Origin: Actinospineispora spinosispora DSM 44797
GTDB taxonomy: Bacteria; Actinomycetota; Actinomycetes; Mycobacteriales; Pseudonocardiaceae
Assembly (NCBI RefSeq): GCF_000429025.1
Contig: NZ_AUBB01000032.1
Location: 1-64,000, forward strand
Direction: 5' to 3'
DNA length: 64,000 bases
Position 1 is the first letter of the stretch; each line of letters starts with the position of its first letter. Below, piece by piece: positions 1 to 7,258 of this stretch. The notes under the pieces were generated by a model. That model saw only the letters and a list, made by a program, of their open reading frames with translations. It ran no database searches and had not been told where the DNA came from. The position numbers and the translations under genes are program-made.

Positions 1-2935
1 CGGACGGCTTGCTGTTCTGGGTGAGGGCCTTGCTGAGCTGGTCGGACAGTTCGTCGAGTGCGTGGCCGACCTTGGTGGCGGTCTTCTTGCCGGCGATGTC
101 GCGGACGATGCCGGTGGCGAGGTCGGTGAAGCGGTCGTACGCGTCGCTCAGGTTCGGCGCGGGTCGCTGTGGGGTCTGGCCGTTGGTTCCGGTGTTGCCG
201 CCGACCAGTGTGAGCAGCTTCTGGACGAACCCGGCGGTGAGGCCGCGGATGTCCTCGCCGAGCTCCTGGCCGTGACCGGTACCGGCCGAAGCGGGCCGGG
301 TCTGGGCGGCCGGCCGCGTTCCACCGTTCTTGCCGGCGCCGGAGAGGAGCTGCTCGAACAGTGAGCTCAGTGCCTGCTGGGTCTCCTGGCCGGCTTTCTT
401 GCCCGCGGTCTGGGACACGAGGCCGGAGGCGACGTCGACGAAGTGGCCGAGTGCGTCGCCCGCGCTGGGCCGCCGCGGGACCTGACCGGATCCGGTGCCG
501 ACCAGCTTCAGCAGTTTCTGGACGAAGCCGGTGGTGAGCGCGGTGATGTCCTCGGCGAGCGAGCCGCCGGGCTGCTGCGCCTGCGGTCGAGCAGGGGTGC
601 CGCCGGTCGGCTGGTTCGAGGTGGGCTTGGTGATGCCGAGCTTGCCGAGCAGGTCGGTCAGGAAGGTGTTCACCGAGCGGCTGATCGTTGTGGCGAGGTT
701 GTCGCCGGTGGTCGGTTTCTGCTGGCCCGTGTTGTTCTGTGTGCCGCTCGCCGGGGGCTTGCTGTTCTGGGTGAGGGCCTTGCTGAGCTGGTCGGACAGT
801 TCGTCGAGTGCGTGGCCGACCTTGGTGGCGGCTTTCTTGCCGGCGATGTCGCGGACGATGCCGGTGGCCAGGTCGGTGAAGCGGTCGAACGCGTCGCTCA
901 GGTTCGGCGCGGGTCGCTGTGGGGTCTGGCCGCTCGTTCCGGTGTTGCCGCCGACCAGCTGGAGCAGCTTCCGCGCGAAGTCGTGGGTGAGCGTGCCGAT
1001 GGTCTGGCCGAGGTCGGCGGACGGACGCGACTGGGCGGGCGACCCGGTCTGGCCCGGGTTCCGCTGGCCCGCGCTGTTCTGGGTGAGGGCCTTGCTGACC
1101 TGCTCGGACAGGTCGTCGAGTGCGTGGCCGACCTTCTTGGCGGCCTTCTTGCCCGCCACGTCCCGTACGACCCCGGTCGCCGCGTCGACGAATCGGTCCA
1201 GCACGTCGGTCAGGCTGGGTGCGGCAGGCTTGCCCGCCGTCTGCGCGGAACCGCCGGAGGTGCCCGTTCCGGCCGATCCACCAGCCCGACCGACGAGCGA
1301 GAGCAGCTCGGAGACGAAACCCTGGGTCAGCTTCCCGATGGCCTGGCCCAGGTCCGCCGGGGACTGGGGCCGGCCGGCCGACCCGGGCTGCCCCTGGTTC
1401 GTGCCGCTCGGCCGTGAGATGAAGTTCTGGATCAGTGACGTGATCGCCGAGGAGAGCTGCGCTACCGCGCTCTCGACCCGATCGCCCACGTGGTTCTTGT
1501 TCTGGTCACCGCTGTTTCCGACACTGTTCTGACCGTCTGACGCGTGCGTCGCCGGAGGGCCGCGACCGCGCAGGGCCTGCAGCAGGTTCGATTCGAGCTG
1601 GTCGAGCCCGGCGCACCGGGTTCCGTTGTCCAGGTCGCACCCGGCCGTCTTCCGCGCCGAGGCGAGCATGCCGGTCAGCTGGTCCCGGTCGCCGTCACGC
1701 GAGCCGGCTCGCTTGTCCCGGTCGACCGCGATGGTCCGGTCACGGGTGGAGTCGGCCAGCGCGAGCTGCGCGGCGCCTCCGCCCTGGCCGGCCGCGTTCA
1801 TGCCTCTGCCGAGCGCGGCACCCTGTTCCAGAGCCGACTCGACCTGGCCGGCGACCCGCGACAACGCCTGATGGGTTCGCTGGCCGGCGTCACGGCCACC
1901 GACGGTGGAGACGACCCCGGAGACCAGATCGACCACGGTGGAGAACAGCTGCTCCACACCCGGCCCGGTCATCGACGAGTTCGATCCGGTGACGCCGACC
2001 TTGCGCAGCCGGTCGGTGACCGTCGGGTCGGAGACCGGAGTCGTGGCGGCGGCCCCGTTCTTCCCGGGGCTCGACGCGGTCGGAGCGGAGCCGGCGGGAG
2101 ACTTCTGGGCCTGCGCGAGATCGTTCTGGGCGAGCCAGCTCTGGACCAGTGAGGTGATGCGCTGAGCAAGCTCGTCGCCATCGGCCGACCCGGGCTGCTG
2201 CCGCTGTCCGGTGCCCGACTGCTGGGCCACCGGCTGGGCGCTGCTCTGGTGACGGTTCTGGACCGCCTGGTTCTGGTGGTTCTGCGCGGCCTGGTTCTGG
2301 TCTGTCGGTGTGCTGTGCGCGTTCGGCGCGCCGGAGCCGGTCGCACCGCCGGAGCCGCCGCCGAGCACCCGGTCGATCAGTGTGGTGACCAGACCGAGAA
2401 TCCGATCGACGATCGACGAGCCGTCCGTTGCTGTCGGCGCCGAGTTCTGCGCGACGCCGGTCGAGCCGTTGTCCGAACCGGAAGTGGCGTCGCCGCCGAA
2501 CAACCCGCGCACCCAGTCCAGCAGACCCGAGTCGTCGGCGGGCTCGGACACAGCCTCGGTGGAACCGATACCCGATGCGCTGCCACCGCCCCGGGTGGTG
2601 GCCGTCCAGTCCGGGAGCTCGTCGTCGGTGGGCTCCGACACGTAGCCGGTGGCGCCCGAGGTACCGCGCCCGCCGCCGGTGGAGGTCCACCAGTCGGACA
2701 GGTCGGAACCGTCGCCGCCGAGCCCGGAGTCGAGATCGGTGAGCGTGCTGGCCGCGGCCAGCCGGACGTCGTGGCGCTCGCCGCCCGCGACGTGGCCGCC
2801 GAGGAACACCGTGGCGATCAGCAGCATGCCCGCGGCCGCAAGGACCTTCCCGAACGACAGCGACAGCGCCACTCGCGACAACAGCGGCGCGACGATGCCG
2901 AAGCACCGCCTGCCTGCCGAGGTCGCGCTGATCAC
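1..2935 (-). CDS. Giant modular membrane-anchored protein A, N-terminal part (runs off the left edge)
   Basis: At least 978 codons are open from a GTG at 2935 to the window edge. The start was chosen because GGAG lies 7 nt upstream and because the first residues (ATSAGRRC) align with the starts of the giant genes at 7259 and 47511. Residues about 20-45 form one hydrophobic segment. A Trp-rich patch follows near residue 80 (SDWW, then WTATTRG), as in the gene at 7259. From about residue 240 on, two helical modules alternate: type 1 (LGQxIGxLTxxFVxxLL) and type 2 (DRFxDxATGIVxDxAGKKA), separated by Gln/Gly/Pro/Thr-rich linkers. The modules are plainly homologous to those in the gene at 47511. 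Only the N-terminal third or less of the expected protein is visible, so the effector end is unknown. No named family is recognised. By position the modules should lie outside the membrane (inference). It is transcribed away from the other two giants and has its own tandem leader. Confidence 0.85.
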   Translation of the reverse strand, partial: MISATSAGRRCFGIVAPLLSRVALSLSFGKVLAAAGMLLIATVFLGGHVAGGERHDVRLAAASTLTDLDSGLGGDGSDLSDWWTSTGGGRGTSGATGYVSEPTDDELPDWTATTRGGGSASGIGSTEAVSEPADDSGLLDWVRGLFGGDATSGSDNGSTGVAQNSAPTATDGSSIVDRILGLVTTLIDRVLGGGSGGATGSGAPNAHSTPTDQNQAAQNHQNQAVQNRHQSSAQPVAQQSGTGQRQQPGSADGDELAQRITSLVQSWLAQNDLAQAQKSPAGSAPTASSPGKNGAAATTPVSDPTVTDRLRKVGVTGSNSSMTGPGVEQLFSTVVDLVSGVVSTVGGRDAGQRTHQALSRVAGQVESALEQGAALGRGMNAAGQGGGAAQLALADSTRDRTIAVDRDKRAGSRDGDRDQLTGMLASARKTAGCDLDNGTRCAGLDQLESNLLQALRGRGPPATHASDGQNSVGNSGDQNKNHVGDRVESAVAQLSSAITSLIQNFISRPSGTNQGQPGSAGRPQSPADLGQAIGKLTQGFVSELLSLVGRAGGSAGTGTSGGSAQTAGKPAAPSLTDVLDRFVDAATGVVRDVAGKKAAKKVGHALDDLSEQVSKALTQNSAGQRNPGQTGSPAQSRPSADLGQTIGTLTHDFARKLLQLVGGNTGTSGQTPQRPAPNLSDAFDRFTDLATGIVRDIAGKKAATKVGHALDELSDQLSKALTQNSKPPASGTQNNTGQQKPTTGDNLATTISRSVNTFLTDLLGKLGITKPTSNQPTGGTPARPQAQQPGGSLAEDITALTTGFVQKLLKLVGTGSGQVPRRPSAGDALGHFVDVASGLVSQTAGKKAGQETQQALSSLFEQLLSGAGKNGGTRPAAQTRPASAGTGHGQELGEDIRGLTAGFVQKLLTLVGGNTGTNGQTPQRPAPNLSDAYDRFTDLATGIVRDIAGKKTATKVGHALDELSDQLSKALTQNSKPS
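8..220. repeat. Intragenic direct repeat, copy 1 (period 750 bp)
   Basis: This stretch of giant gene A recurs at 758-970 with only a handful of differences. The offset is exactly 750 bp, or 250 codons, so the reading frame is kept. It encodes one type-2 helical module plus its linkers. Confidence 0.85.
758..970. repeat. Intragenic direct repeat, copy 2 (period 750 bp)
   Basis: Second copy of the repeat at 8-220. Other modules in the same gene are much more diverged, so this pair looks like a recent duplication or gene conversion. Confidence 0.85.
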
Positions 2936-2979
2936 GATGCCACTCCGATACGAGAGAGCCGGACATGAGGAAGAGAGGA

Positions 2980-3187
2980 GATCGGAACCAGCCGCGGTGA
3001 TCTCACGCGGGGAACATCCTCGGTGTCCGACGCCGTACGAGGGCTTTCCGGCGAACCGAGTCGATCAGATGCAGCCGCGGTGGCTGCGCGCTCTGAACTG
3101 GTCGATGCCAGCCGCGGTCGTCCTCACGCGGGGGCACATCCTCCGGCCGCGACGCTGACTACGCATCTACGAACGGCCGAGTCGATC
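2980..3187 (-). promoter_or_regulatory. Tandem leader modules upstream of giant gene A
   Basis: Read on the minus strand, two similar modules of about 88 nt lie at 3187-3100 and 3066-2980. Each runs GATCGACTCGG, about 33 nt, GAGGATGTKCC, CCGCGTGAG, then ACCGCGGCTGG. The same ordered motifs precede the giant genes at 7259 and 47511. A small hairpin (GCAGCC/GGCTGC, 3071-3087) sits between the modules. The order and spacing suggest a structured 5' UTR, perhaps a tandem RNA regulator. I do not recognise it as a known riboswitch class. Confidence 0.6.
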
Positions 3188-3245
3188 AGCAATGTGGGCC
3201 ATGACTTCTGACGTCACATCGGGGCCTTGAGCTGGCCTTCACTCG

Positions 3246-3274
3246 AAGTTAGCCCACATCGCTTCCGTTCGCAA
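3246..3274 (-). promoter_or_regulatory. Putative promoter of giant gene A
   Basis: On the minus strand, TTGCGA (3274-3269) is followed after 17 nt by TAACTT (3251-3246). The same pair (TTGCCC, 18 nt, TAACTT) occurs upstream of the giant gene at 7259. This would give a leader of about 300 nt. Prediction from sequence only. Confidence 0.4.
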
Positions 3275-3360
3275 ACAAAAAACCGAACCGGCAGAGCCCC
3301 TTTCCGGCAGATCATCACCGGCCTTGATGACGAAACGTCGATTCAGGGCACGAGCAACGG

Positions 3361-3560
3361 GCGGTCATGGCCGCGTCGAATACGCGGCCACTCATGGCCA
3401 CCTGTCCTCGGCGGCCGTTGCCGGGAGCCGTGGCCAACGCCGGTGGCCGTGGCCGCGACCGCTGGACGGCCACCGGGTGACCGGCCACCTGGCCTGGCCA
3501 CAGGTCGATGAGCAGGCGGAATGGCCGTGGCCACACCGGCCGTGGCCACGGTGCGGCCGC
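3361..3560. repeat. GGCC-dense palindromic array upstream of giant gene A
   Basis: About sixteen NGGCCN tetramer sites occur in 200 bp, many as TGGCCA, GTGGCC or CGGCCG and several overlapping as GTGGCCAC-like palindromes. The cluster continues more thinly to about 3840. A matching array lies at 46983-47150 upstream of the giant gene at 47511. No coding sequence is supported between 2936 and 4015. Confidence 0.6.
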
Positions 3561-3596
3561 GCCCGGTCAGGGTGAACATGCTGGACAGGACTGTGA

Positions 3597-3725
3597 ATCA
3601 GCACGGTCGATGAATCACATCAGCTGTGCTGATCATCGGGGTCCGGCGGCCGCGGCCATCAGCCGCCGGAGTGATTCGCCGGCCGAATAATCAGCACGGG
3701 GACAAATCGCCGATGCGATTGTCCC
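3597..3725. repeat. Cluster of small hairpins in the non-coding region
   Basis: ATCAGCAC (3597-3604) pairs with GTGCTGAT (3626-3633), and the ATCAGCAC word recurs at 3690-3697. GGGACAAATCGC (3699-3710) pairs with GCGATTGTCCC (3715-3725) around a 4-nt loop with one bulged A. The hairpins may be terminators or regulatory elements. No gene is seen here. Confidence 0.4.
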
Positions 3726-3958
3726 GGCCGATTCCTTCGTCCGGTCCCGGACGGCCGCGGCCGTGGCCGGCGGGCTCCGGGGACGTGGCCGTCGCGGGAA
3801 AGGGGCGGGGGCTCGCCGAGGCGGGTCCGCGCGGCCGGTGAGGCATCAGTACACGTGATTCGCCGAACTCGAGCGAGTCTGTCCCGGATCACAGAACCGG
3901 GCGGGTGCCGTCGTCGTTGAACCGGGTGGGCCGCTCACTGGTATGGGATGTGGGTGGC

Positions 3959-4004
3959 GCGGGGCGCGGTAGCCGTTATCGACCCAACGGCGACCGCGCC
4001 CCGC
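3959..4004. terminator. Strong hairpin terminator after the GNAT gene
   Basis: A 19-bp stem (3959-3977 with 3986-4004, one mismatch, loop 8 nt) lies immediately downstream of the stop of the minus-strand GNAT gene at 4016. It has no U-tract, as is usual in actinobacteria. Confidence 0.65.
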
Positions 4005-4015
4005 ACACATCATGG

Positions 4016-4504
4016 CTACCGCTGGGTGCGGAACCGCGCGATGGACGAATCCTCGCTCCAGCGTCGGAGCCCGGCCTTCTCCAGCACACGCACGGACGCC
4101 GGGTTGGCGAGTTCCACATCGGCTTCGACGGTGTGTACGCCGGGCGCGGTCAGCCCGTGAACCACGATCGCGCGAGTGGCTTCGGCCGCGTAGCCCCGGC
4201 CACGTCGTGACTCGACGATCCCGTATCCGACCTCGAGCGCCCCGTCGGTCGGCGGCCAGAACAGCCCGATGGACCCGACCACCAGCCCGGTCGATCGTTC
4301 GAGGATCAGTCGGTGGCCGTACCTGTCGAGGCCGGCGGGGTGGTCGCGCAGAAAGCCCGCGATGACCTGGTCACCCTCGGCGGGGAAGTCCTCCGCCCAG
4401 TGCGGCAGGCGGGTGTGGTCGAGAACAGCGGTGAGCTCGTCGGCGGACCAGGTCCGGAGGACGAGTCGGTCAGTGGTCAGGTCGGCGGGGATGAGGGAAG
4501 TCAA
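4016..4504 (-). CDS. GNAT family N-acetyltransferase (RimJ/RimL type)
   Basis: This 162-aa protein has the usual length and order of a RimJ/RimL-like GNAT enzyme, which moves the acetyl group of acetyl-CoA to an amine. The N-terminus has TTDRLVLRTW. Near residue 85 is the beta-4 strand (LEVGYGIV), then motif A for CoA pyrophosphate (RRGRGYAAEA, about residues 100-110). The C-terminal part has the typical NPASVRVLEKAGLR. The start is TTG at 4504, preceded by AGGAG 8 nt away. The substrate cannot be told. It ends in a strong hairpin (3959-4004) and diverges from the gene at 4732; the 227-bp spacer must hold both promoters. Confidence 0.85.
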   Translation of the reverse strand: MTSLIPADLTTDRLVLRTWSADELTAVLDHTRLPHWAEDFPAEGDQVIAGFLRDHPAGLDRYGHRLILERSTGLVVGSIGLFWPPTDGALEVGYGIVESRRGRGYAAEATRAIVVHGLTAPGVHTVEADVELANPASVRVLEKAGLRRWSEDSSIARFRTQR

Positions 4505-4731
4505 GCGACACTCCTGGTCGGGTGGGACGACCGGGCCGCTGCTTATCCTCGCGCGACCCGGACATGGGCATGCTGATGAACCGCCTGGCGGGCCATATTC
4601 ATCAACCTCCTCACTCCGGGCGCAGCTACCTGCGACTTCGTGTGCCGAACAGTATCAAGCCGCACGAGACCCGGACCGCGTCCGAGGGTGCGTTGATGGC
4701 ACCGTGAGAGGGATCCGAGGGGAGCGACATC

Positions 4732-5211
4732 GTGCGTATCGGAATCACCGGGCACTCCAACCTGGCCCCGGACAGCGTCGCCTCGGTACGGGCGGCGTTG
4801 CTGGACCTGCTGGCAGCGGCCGGGCGGCCGCTGGTCGGGGTGACCTGCCTCGCGCGCGGCGCCGACCAGCTGTTCGCGCGCGCCGTTCTCGACGTGGGCG
4901 GTGAGGTCGAGGTCGTGCTGCCGGCCGCCGACTACCGGGAGCGCAAGGTCGGGCCTGCCGATGCGGCCGAGTTCGACGAGCTGATCGGCAGGGCCGCCGA
5001 GGTGCTGACCTTGCCGTTCGAGAGGTCGGGCCGCGACGCCTATCTGGCGGCCGGCGAACAGGTACTGAGCACGGTGGACCGCATGATCGCGGTCTGGGAC
5101 GGGCAACCGTCGGATGGCCGTGGCGGCACCGGCGACATGGTGAGCGCGGCCCGGGAACGCAACCTCCCGGTGTCCGTCGTCTGGCCGGACGGCGCCCGCA
5201 GGACACTCTGA
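4732..5211 (+). CDS. SLOG-like Rossmann-fold protein
   Basis: A 159-aa soluble protein starting at GTG with a good ribosome site (GGGGAG, 8 nt upstream). The N-terminus GITGHSNL matches the nucleotide-binding loop of the SLOG/DprA-like superfamily (GxTGHR type), and CLARGADQLFA is the second conserved stretch (usually S..A.GAD). The C-terminal part contains a WDGQPSDGRGGT loop, the usual G/D-rich phosphate-side motif. Family members bind nucleotides or nucleotide-derived ligands; some act as second-messenger sensors in conflict systems, others are stand-alone. Nothing next to it identifies a partner effector, so a housekeeping or sensor role is open. A hairpin terminator follows at 5233-5268. 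Confidence 0.7.
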   Translation: MRIGITGHSNLAPDSVASVRAALLDLLAAAGRPLVGVTCLARGADQLFARAVLDVGGEVEVVLPAADYRERKVGPADAAEFDELIGRAAEVLTLPFERSGRDAYLAAGEQVLSTVDRMIAVWDGQPSDGRGGTGDMVSAARERNLPVSVVWPDGARRTL

Positions 5212-5232
5212 GACGACCTCGCGGACCTTGAT

Positions 5233-5268
5233 GTCGCATCGCAGACGCTGCGGTGTCTGCGACGCGAC
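5233..5268. terminator. Bidirectional hairpin terminator
   Basis: GTCGCATCGCAGAC (5233-5246) pairs with GTCTGCGACGCGAC (5255-5268) with one mismatch and an 8-nt loop. It sits between the converging genes ending at 5211 (plus) and 5295 (minus). Confidence 0.7.
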
Positions 5269-5294
5269 GTGTGGCTCTGCGAAGAGACGCGGGG

Positions 5295-6173
5295 TCAGGC
5301 GATGGGCCTGCGTAGCTGGTCGTTCAAGGTGCCCTGCTGGCCGAAGAGGCGGTCGCGCCACTGCGTTTCCAATGCGACCGTGTCGCGCTTCGCGGGGTGG
5401 AAGTCGCGCCGCCGGAACCTCGGCATGCCGCGCAGGACGCCGCGCAACGCCTTGCCCGGGCCGAGCATCGCGCGCAGGCCCTCGGCCAGGTCACCGCGCC
5501 GGGTCAGCGCCCCTTCGGTCACCAGCAGCCACCCCCAGCTCGCCAGGAAAGCGGGCCCGACGGTCGCCAGCACCAGCAGCTCGGCGAGGAGCCGTTCGGC
5601 GCGACGGTTGCCGACCAGCTCGTACACCTCGTAGCTGACCGACTTGTGCTCCAGCTCCTCCAACGCGTGCCAGAGCCACAGTTCGCGCAGGTCAGGATGG
5701 ATGTCGCCGTCCGCGCCCTCGTACACGAGGGTCTCCTCGGCGTACAGGGCGGTGAAGTGCTCCATGAACGCGGTCGCGGCCAGCTGCGTGCGAGCCGGGA
5801 ACCGGGACAGCGCCGCCAGCGCGAGACGGATCGCCCGGTCCGGCACGCCGAGCCGGAAGCCACGCTCGGAGAAGACCTCGTTGAGCCGCTCGTGCTCGCG
5901 GCTGTGGATGACCTCCTGGCCGGTGAACCCGGCCACCTGCGCACGCAACGTCGGATCGGTCACCCGGTTCTTGAAGTGGTTGACCGACTGCACGAAGAAG
6001 TCCTCGCCGGGCGGGAAGAACGCCGACAGCACGGCCAGGTAGGTGGTCGCGGTGACGTTGTCCGCGTACAGCCAGCGCGGCATGTCGCCGGAGAGCTGGA
6101 AGTTGAGCTGGCGGGCCGGAATCCCGACGTCGATCCCGCGCAGCGGTCGGGACCTGGGGGTCTGCTGCGTCAT
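5295..6173 (-). CDS. Ferritin-like metal-dependent hydrolase (PF10118/COG3687 type)
   Basis: A 292-aa protein of the predicted metal-dependent hydrolase family with a ferritin-like four-helix core. The helix ligands expected for a di-metal site are visible: FFPPGEDFF (about residue 55), QEVIHSREHERLN (about 87-99), AEETLV (about 145) and WHALEELEHK (about 168-177). The family has no firmly established substrate. The ATG start has GAGG just upstream. It is divergent from the TetR gene at 6289, and an inverted repeat in the spacer (6194-6220) probably lets that regulator control this gene and itself. TetR next to a PF10118 gene is a recurrent pairing in actinobacteria. Confidence 0.85.
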   Translation of the reverse strand: MTQQTPRSRPLRGIDVGIPARQLNFQLSGDMPRWLYADNVTATTYLAVLSAFFPPGEDFFVQSVNHFKNRVTDPTLRAQVAGFTGQEVIHSREHERLNEVFSERGFRLGVPDRAIRLALAALSRFPARTQLAATAFMEHFTALYAEETLVYEGADGDIHPDLRELWLWHALEELEHKSVSYEVYELVGNRRAERLLAELLVLATVGPAFLASWGWLLVTEGALTRRGDLAEGLRAMLGPGKALRGVLRGMPRFRRRDFHPAKRDTVALETQWRDRLFGQQGTLNDQLRRPIA

Positions 6174-6193
6174 TGCCGCACCTCACAAGGCTC

Positions 6194-6220
6194 GTTTACA
6201 GTTCTCGCTCGACTGTAAGC
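6194..6220. promoter_or_regulatory. Inverted-repeat operator between the metal hydrolase and tetR
   Basis: GTTTACAGT (6194-6202) and ACTGTAAGC (6212-6220) form an inverted repeat around 9 nt, centred in the divergent spacer. The size and place fit a TetR-family operator. A related half (GGCTTACAC) occurs again at about 6249. Confidence 0.6.
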
Positions 6221-6288
6221 GGGTGGTGTGATGGCGGTCAAGTGCGCGGCTTACACCCAGTAGGCTTCTGTCAACGACAGGAGGATGA

Positions 6289-6882
6289 GTGCCGCAGGCG
6301 CAGGAGATTCGAGCGCGAGTCCTGGCCGCCGCCGAACAGTGCCTGCTGGAGGGCGGGTTCGGCGACGCGCGGCTGCATTCCACGATCGCGCGCCGGGCGG
6401 GGCTGTCCCGGCCGACGGTCTACAAGTACGTCGGTGACCAGGATGCGATCAACGCGGCGCTCATCCAGCGTGAGCTCGGGGTGTTCCTCGAACAGCTGCA
6501 GCCGATCATGGACCGTCATCTCCCGTTCGCCGAGCACCTGGTCACCGTGATGGTCTTCGTGGTCGGCCATGCGCGGGAGCACCCGTTGCTGCAGGCCGCC
6601 CTGCGGGACGCCCCGCAGCTGCTGCTGCCCTGGTTCACCACTCGCGCCGGCGTGCTGATCGAGCAGGTGGAGACGGTCGCGACGGACACCGTGCGGCGCT
6701 ACATCGACGACGGCGAGCTGCCCGACGTCGAGCCGCGAATCCTGATCGACGCGATGTGCCGGATCGCGCTGTCCCTGGTGTTCACCAACGGCGTGGTCGA
6801 TCTGAGCGACCCGGACGCACTGCGTGCCTACCTGGTCGGCTTTCTGAACCCGCAACTGTATTCCAGGTTGAATAAAGGTTAA
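6289..6882 (+). CDS. TetR family transcriptional regulator
   Basis: 197 aa. Residues about 5-55 form the TetR helix-turn-helix (EIRARVLAAAEQ ... IARRAGLSRPTVYKYVGDQD). The rest is a helical ligand domain with no recognisable ligand. Translation starts at GTG 6289 after AGGAGG (6279-6284), a short 4-nt spacing; the ATG at 6285 is in another frame. The likely target is the divergent metal-dependent hydrolase gene and its own promoter through the repeat at 6194-6220. Confidence 0.88.
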   Translation: MPQAQEIRARVLAAAEQCLLEGGFGDARLHSTIARRAGLSRPTVYKYVGDQDAINAALIQRELGVFLEQLQPIMDRHLPFAEHLVTVMVFVVGHAREHPLLQAALRDAPQLLLPWFTTRAGVLIEQVETVATDTVRRYIDDGELPDVEPRILIDAMCRIALSLVFTNGVVDLSDPDALRAYLVGFLNPQLYSRLNKG

Positions 6883-6918
6883 CGAGCCGACAAGAATGAG
6901 CGGGAAGCCATTCCGGGT

Positions 6919-6948
6919 TTGCCCGCCGCGGGTGTGGTCGACTAACTT
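6919..6948 (+). promoter_or_regulatory. Putative promoter of giant gene B
   Basis: TTGCCC (6919-6924), 18-nt spacer, TAACTT (6943-6948). The same combination precedes giant gene A. It lies about 310 nt ahead of the chosen start at 7259, leaving room for the leader. Confidence 0.4.
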
Positions 6949-7019
6949 GAACGACGAACCGCAGTAGTTGGGTTCAGTGCGTCGTCGGGATTTCAGGCTC
7001 GCACAGAAGAACGACCCGA

Positions 7020-7194
7020 CGGGTCTCCGCGTGACATCGACCGCGGCTGGTCCGGAGGGAGGACGACGGCTGCCCTCGGGCTGCCGGCCCATGGAGTCAA
7101 CGCGGCTTCTGGGTGCGTTGCTGCTGGTCAATCGCATGCAACGCCGATCGACTCGGCTGTCGGCAGCCCGAGGATGTGCCGTGGTTGGGCCTGG
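7020..7194 (+). promoter_or_regulatory. Leader modules upstream of giant gene B
   Basis: A proximal module at 7146-7194 has GATCGACTCGG, then GAGGATGTGCC, then GTGGTTGGGCC, a shortened form of the modules before giant genes A and C. An upstream, more diverged module contains CTCCGCGTGACATCGACC followed by GCGGCTGGTCC (7025-7053). The region 6883-7258 holds no supported gene, although the reading frame of gene B happens to stay open upstream to 6968. Confidence 0.5.
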
Positions 7195-7258
7195 GAGCCC
7201 GAGGCGGACACCGATCCCCTTTCGTTTCTTTCGCATTCTTCAGATGGAGCGGCAGCAC

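Noticed and set aside
3361..3560. CRISPR array
   Set aside because: The GGCC units have irregular spacing and no unique spacers of constant length.
4565..4610. TGATGAA/TTCATCA inverted repeat between the GNAT and SLOG-like genes
   Set aside because: The arms are 7 bp with a 16-nt spacing and no regulator gene adjoins; may be chance.
6968..7258. N-terminal extension of giant protein B
   Set aside because: The frame is open by chance, but this stretch carries the conserved leader motifs, has no ribosome site, and the paralogues start at the position equivalent to 7259.
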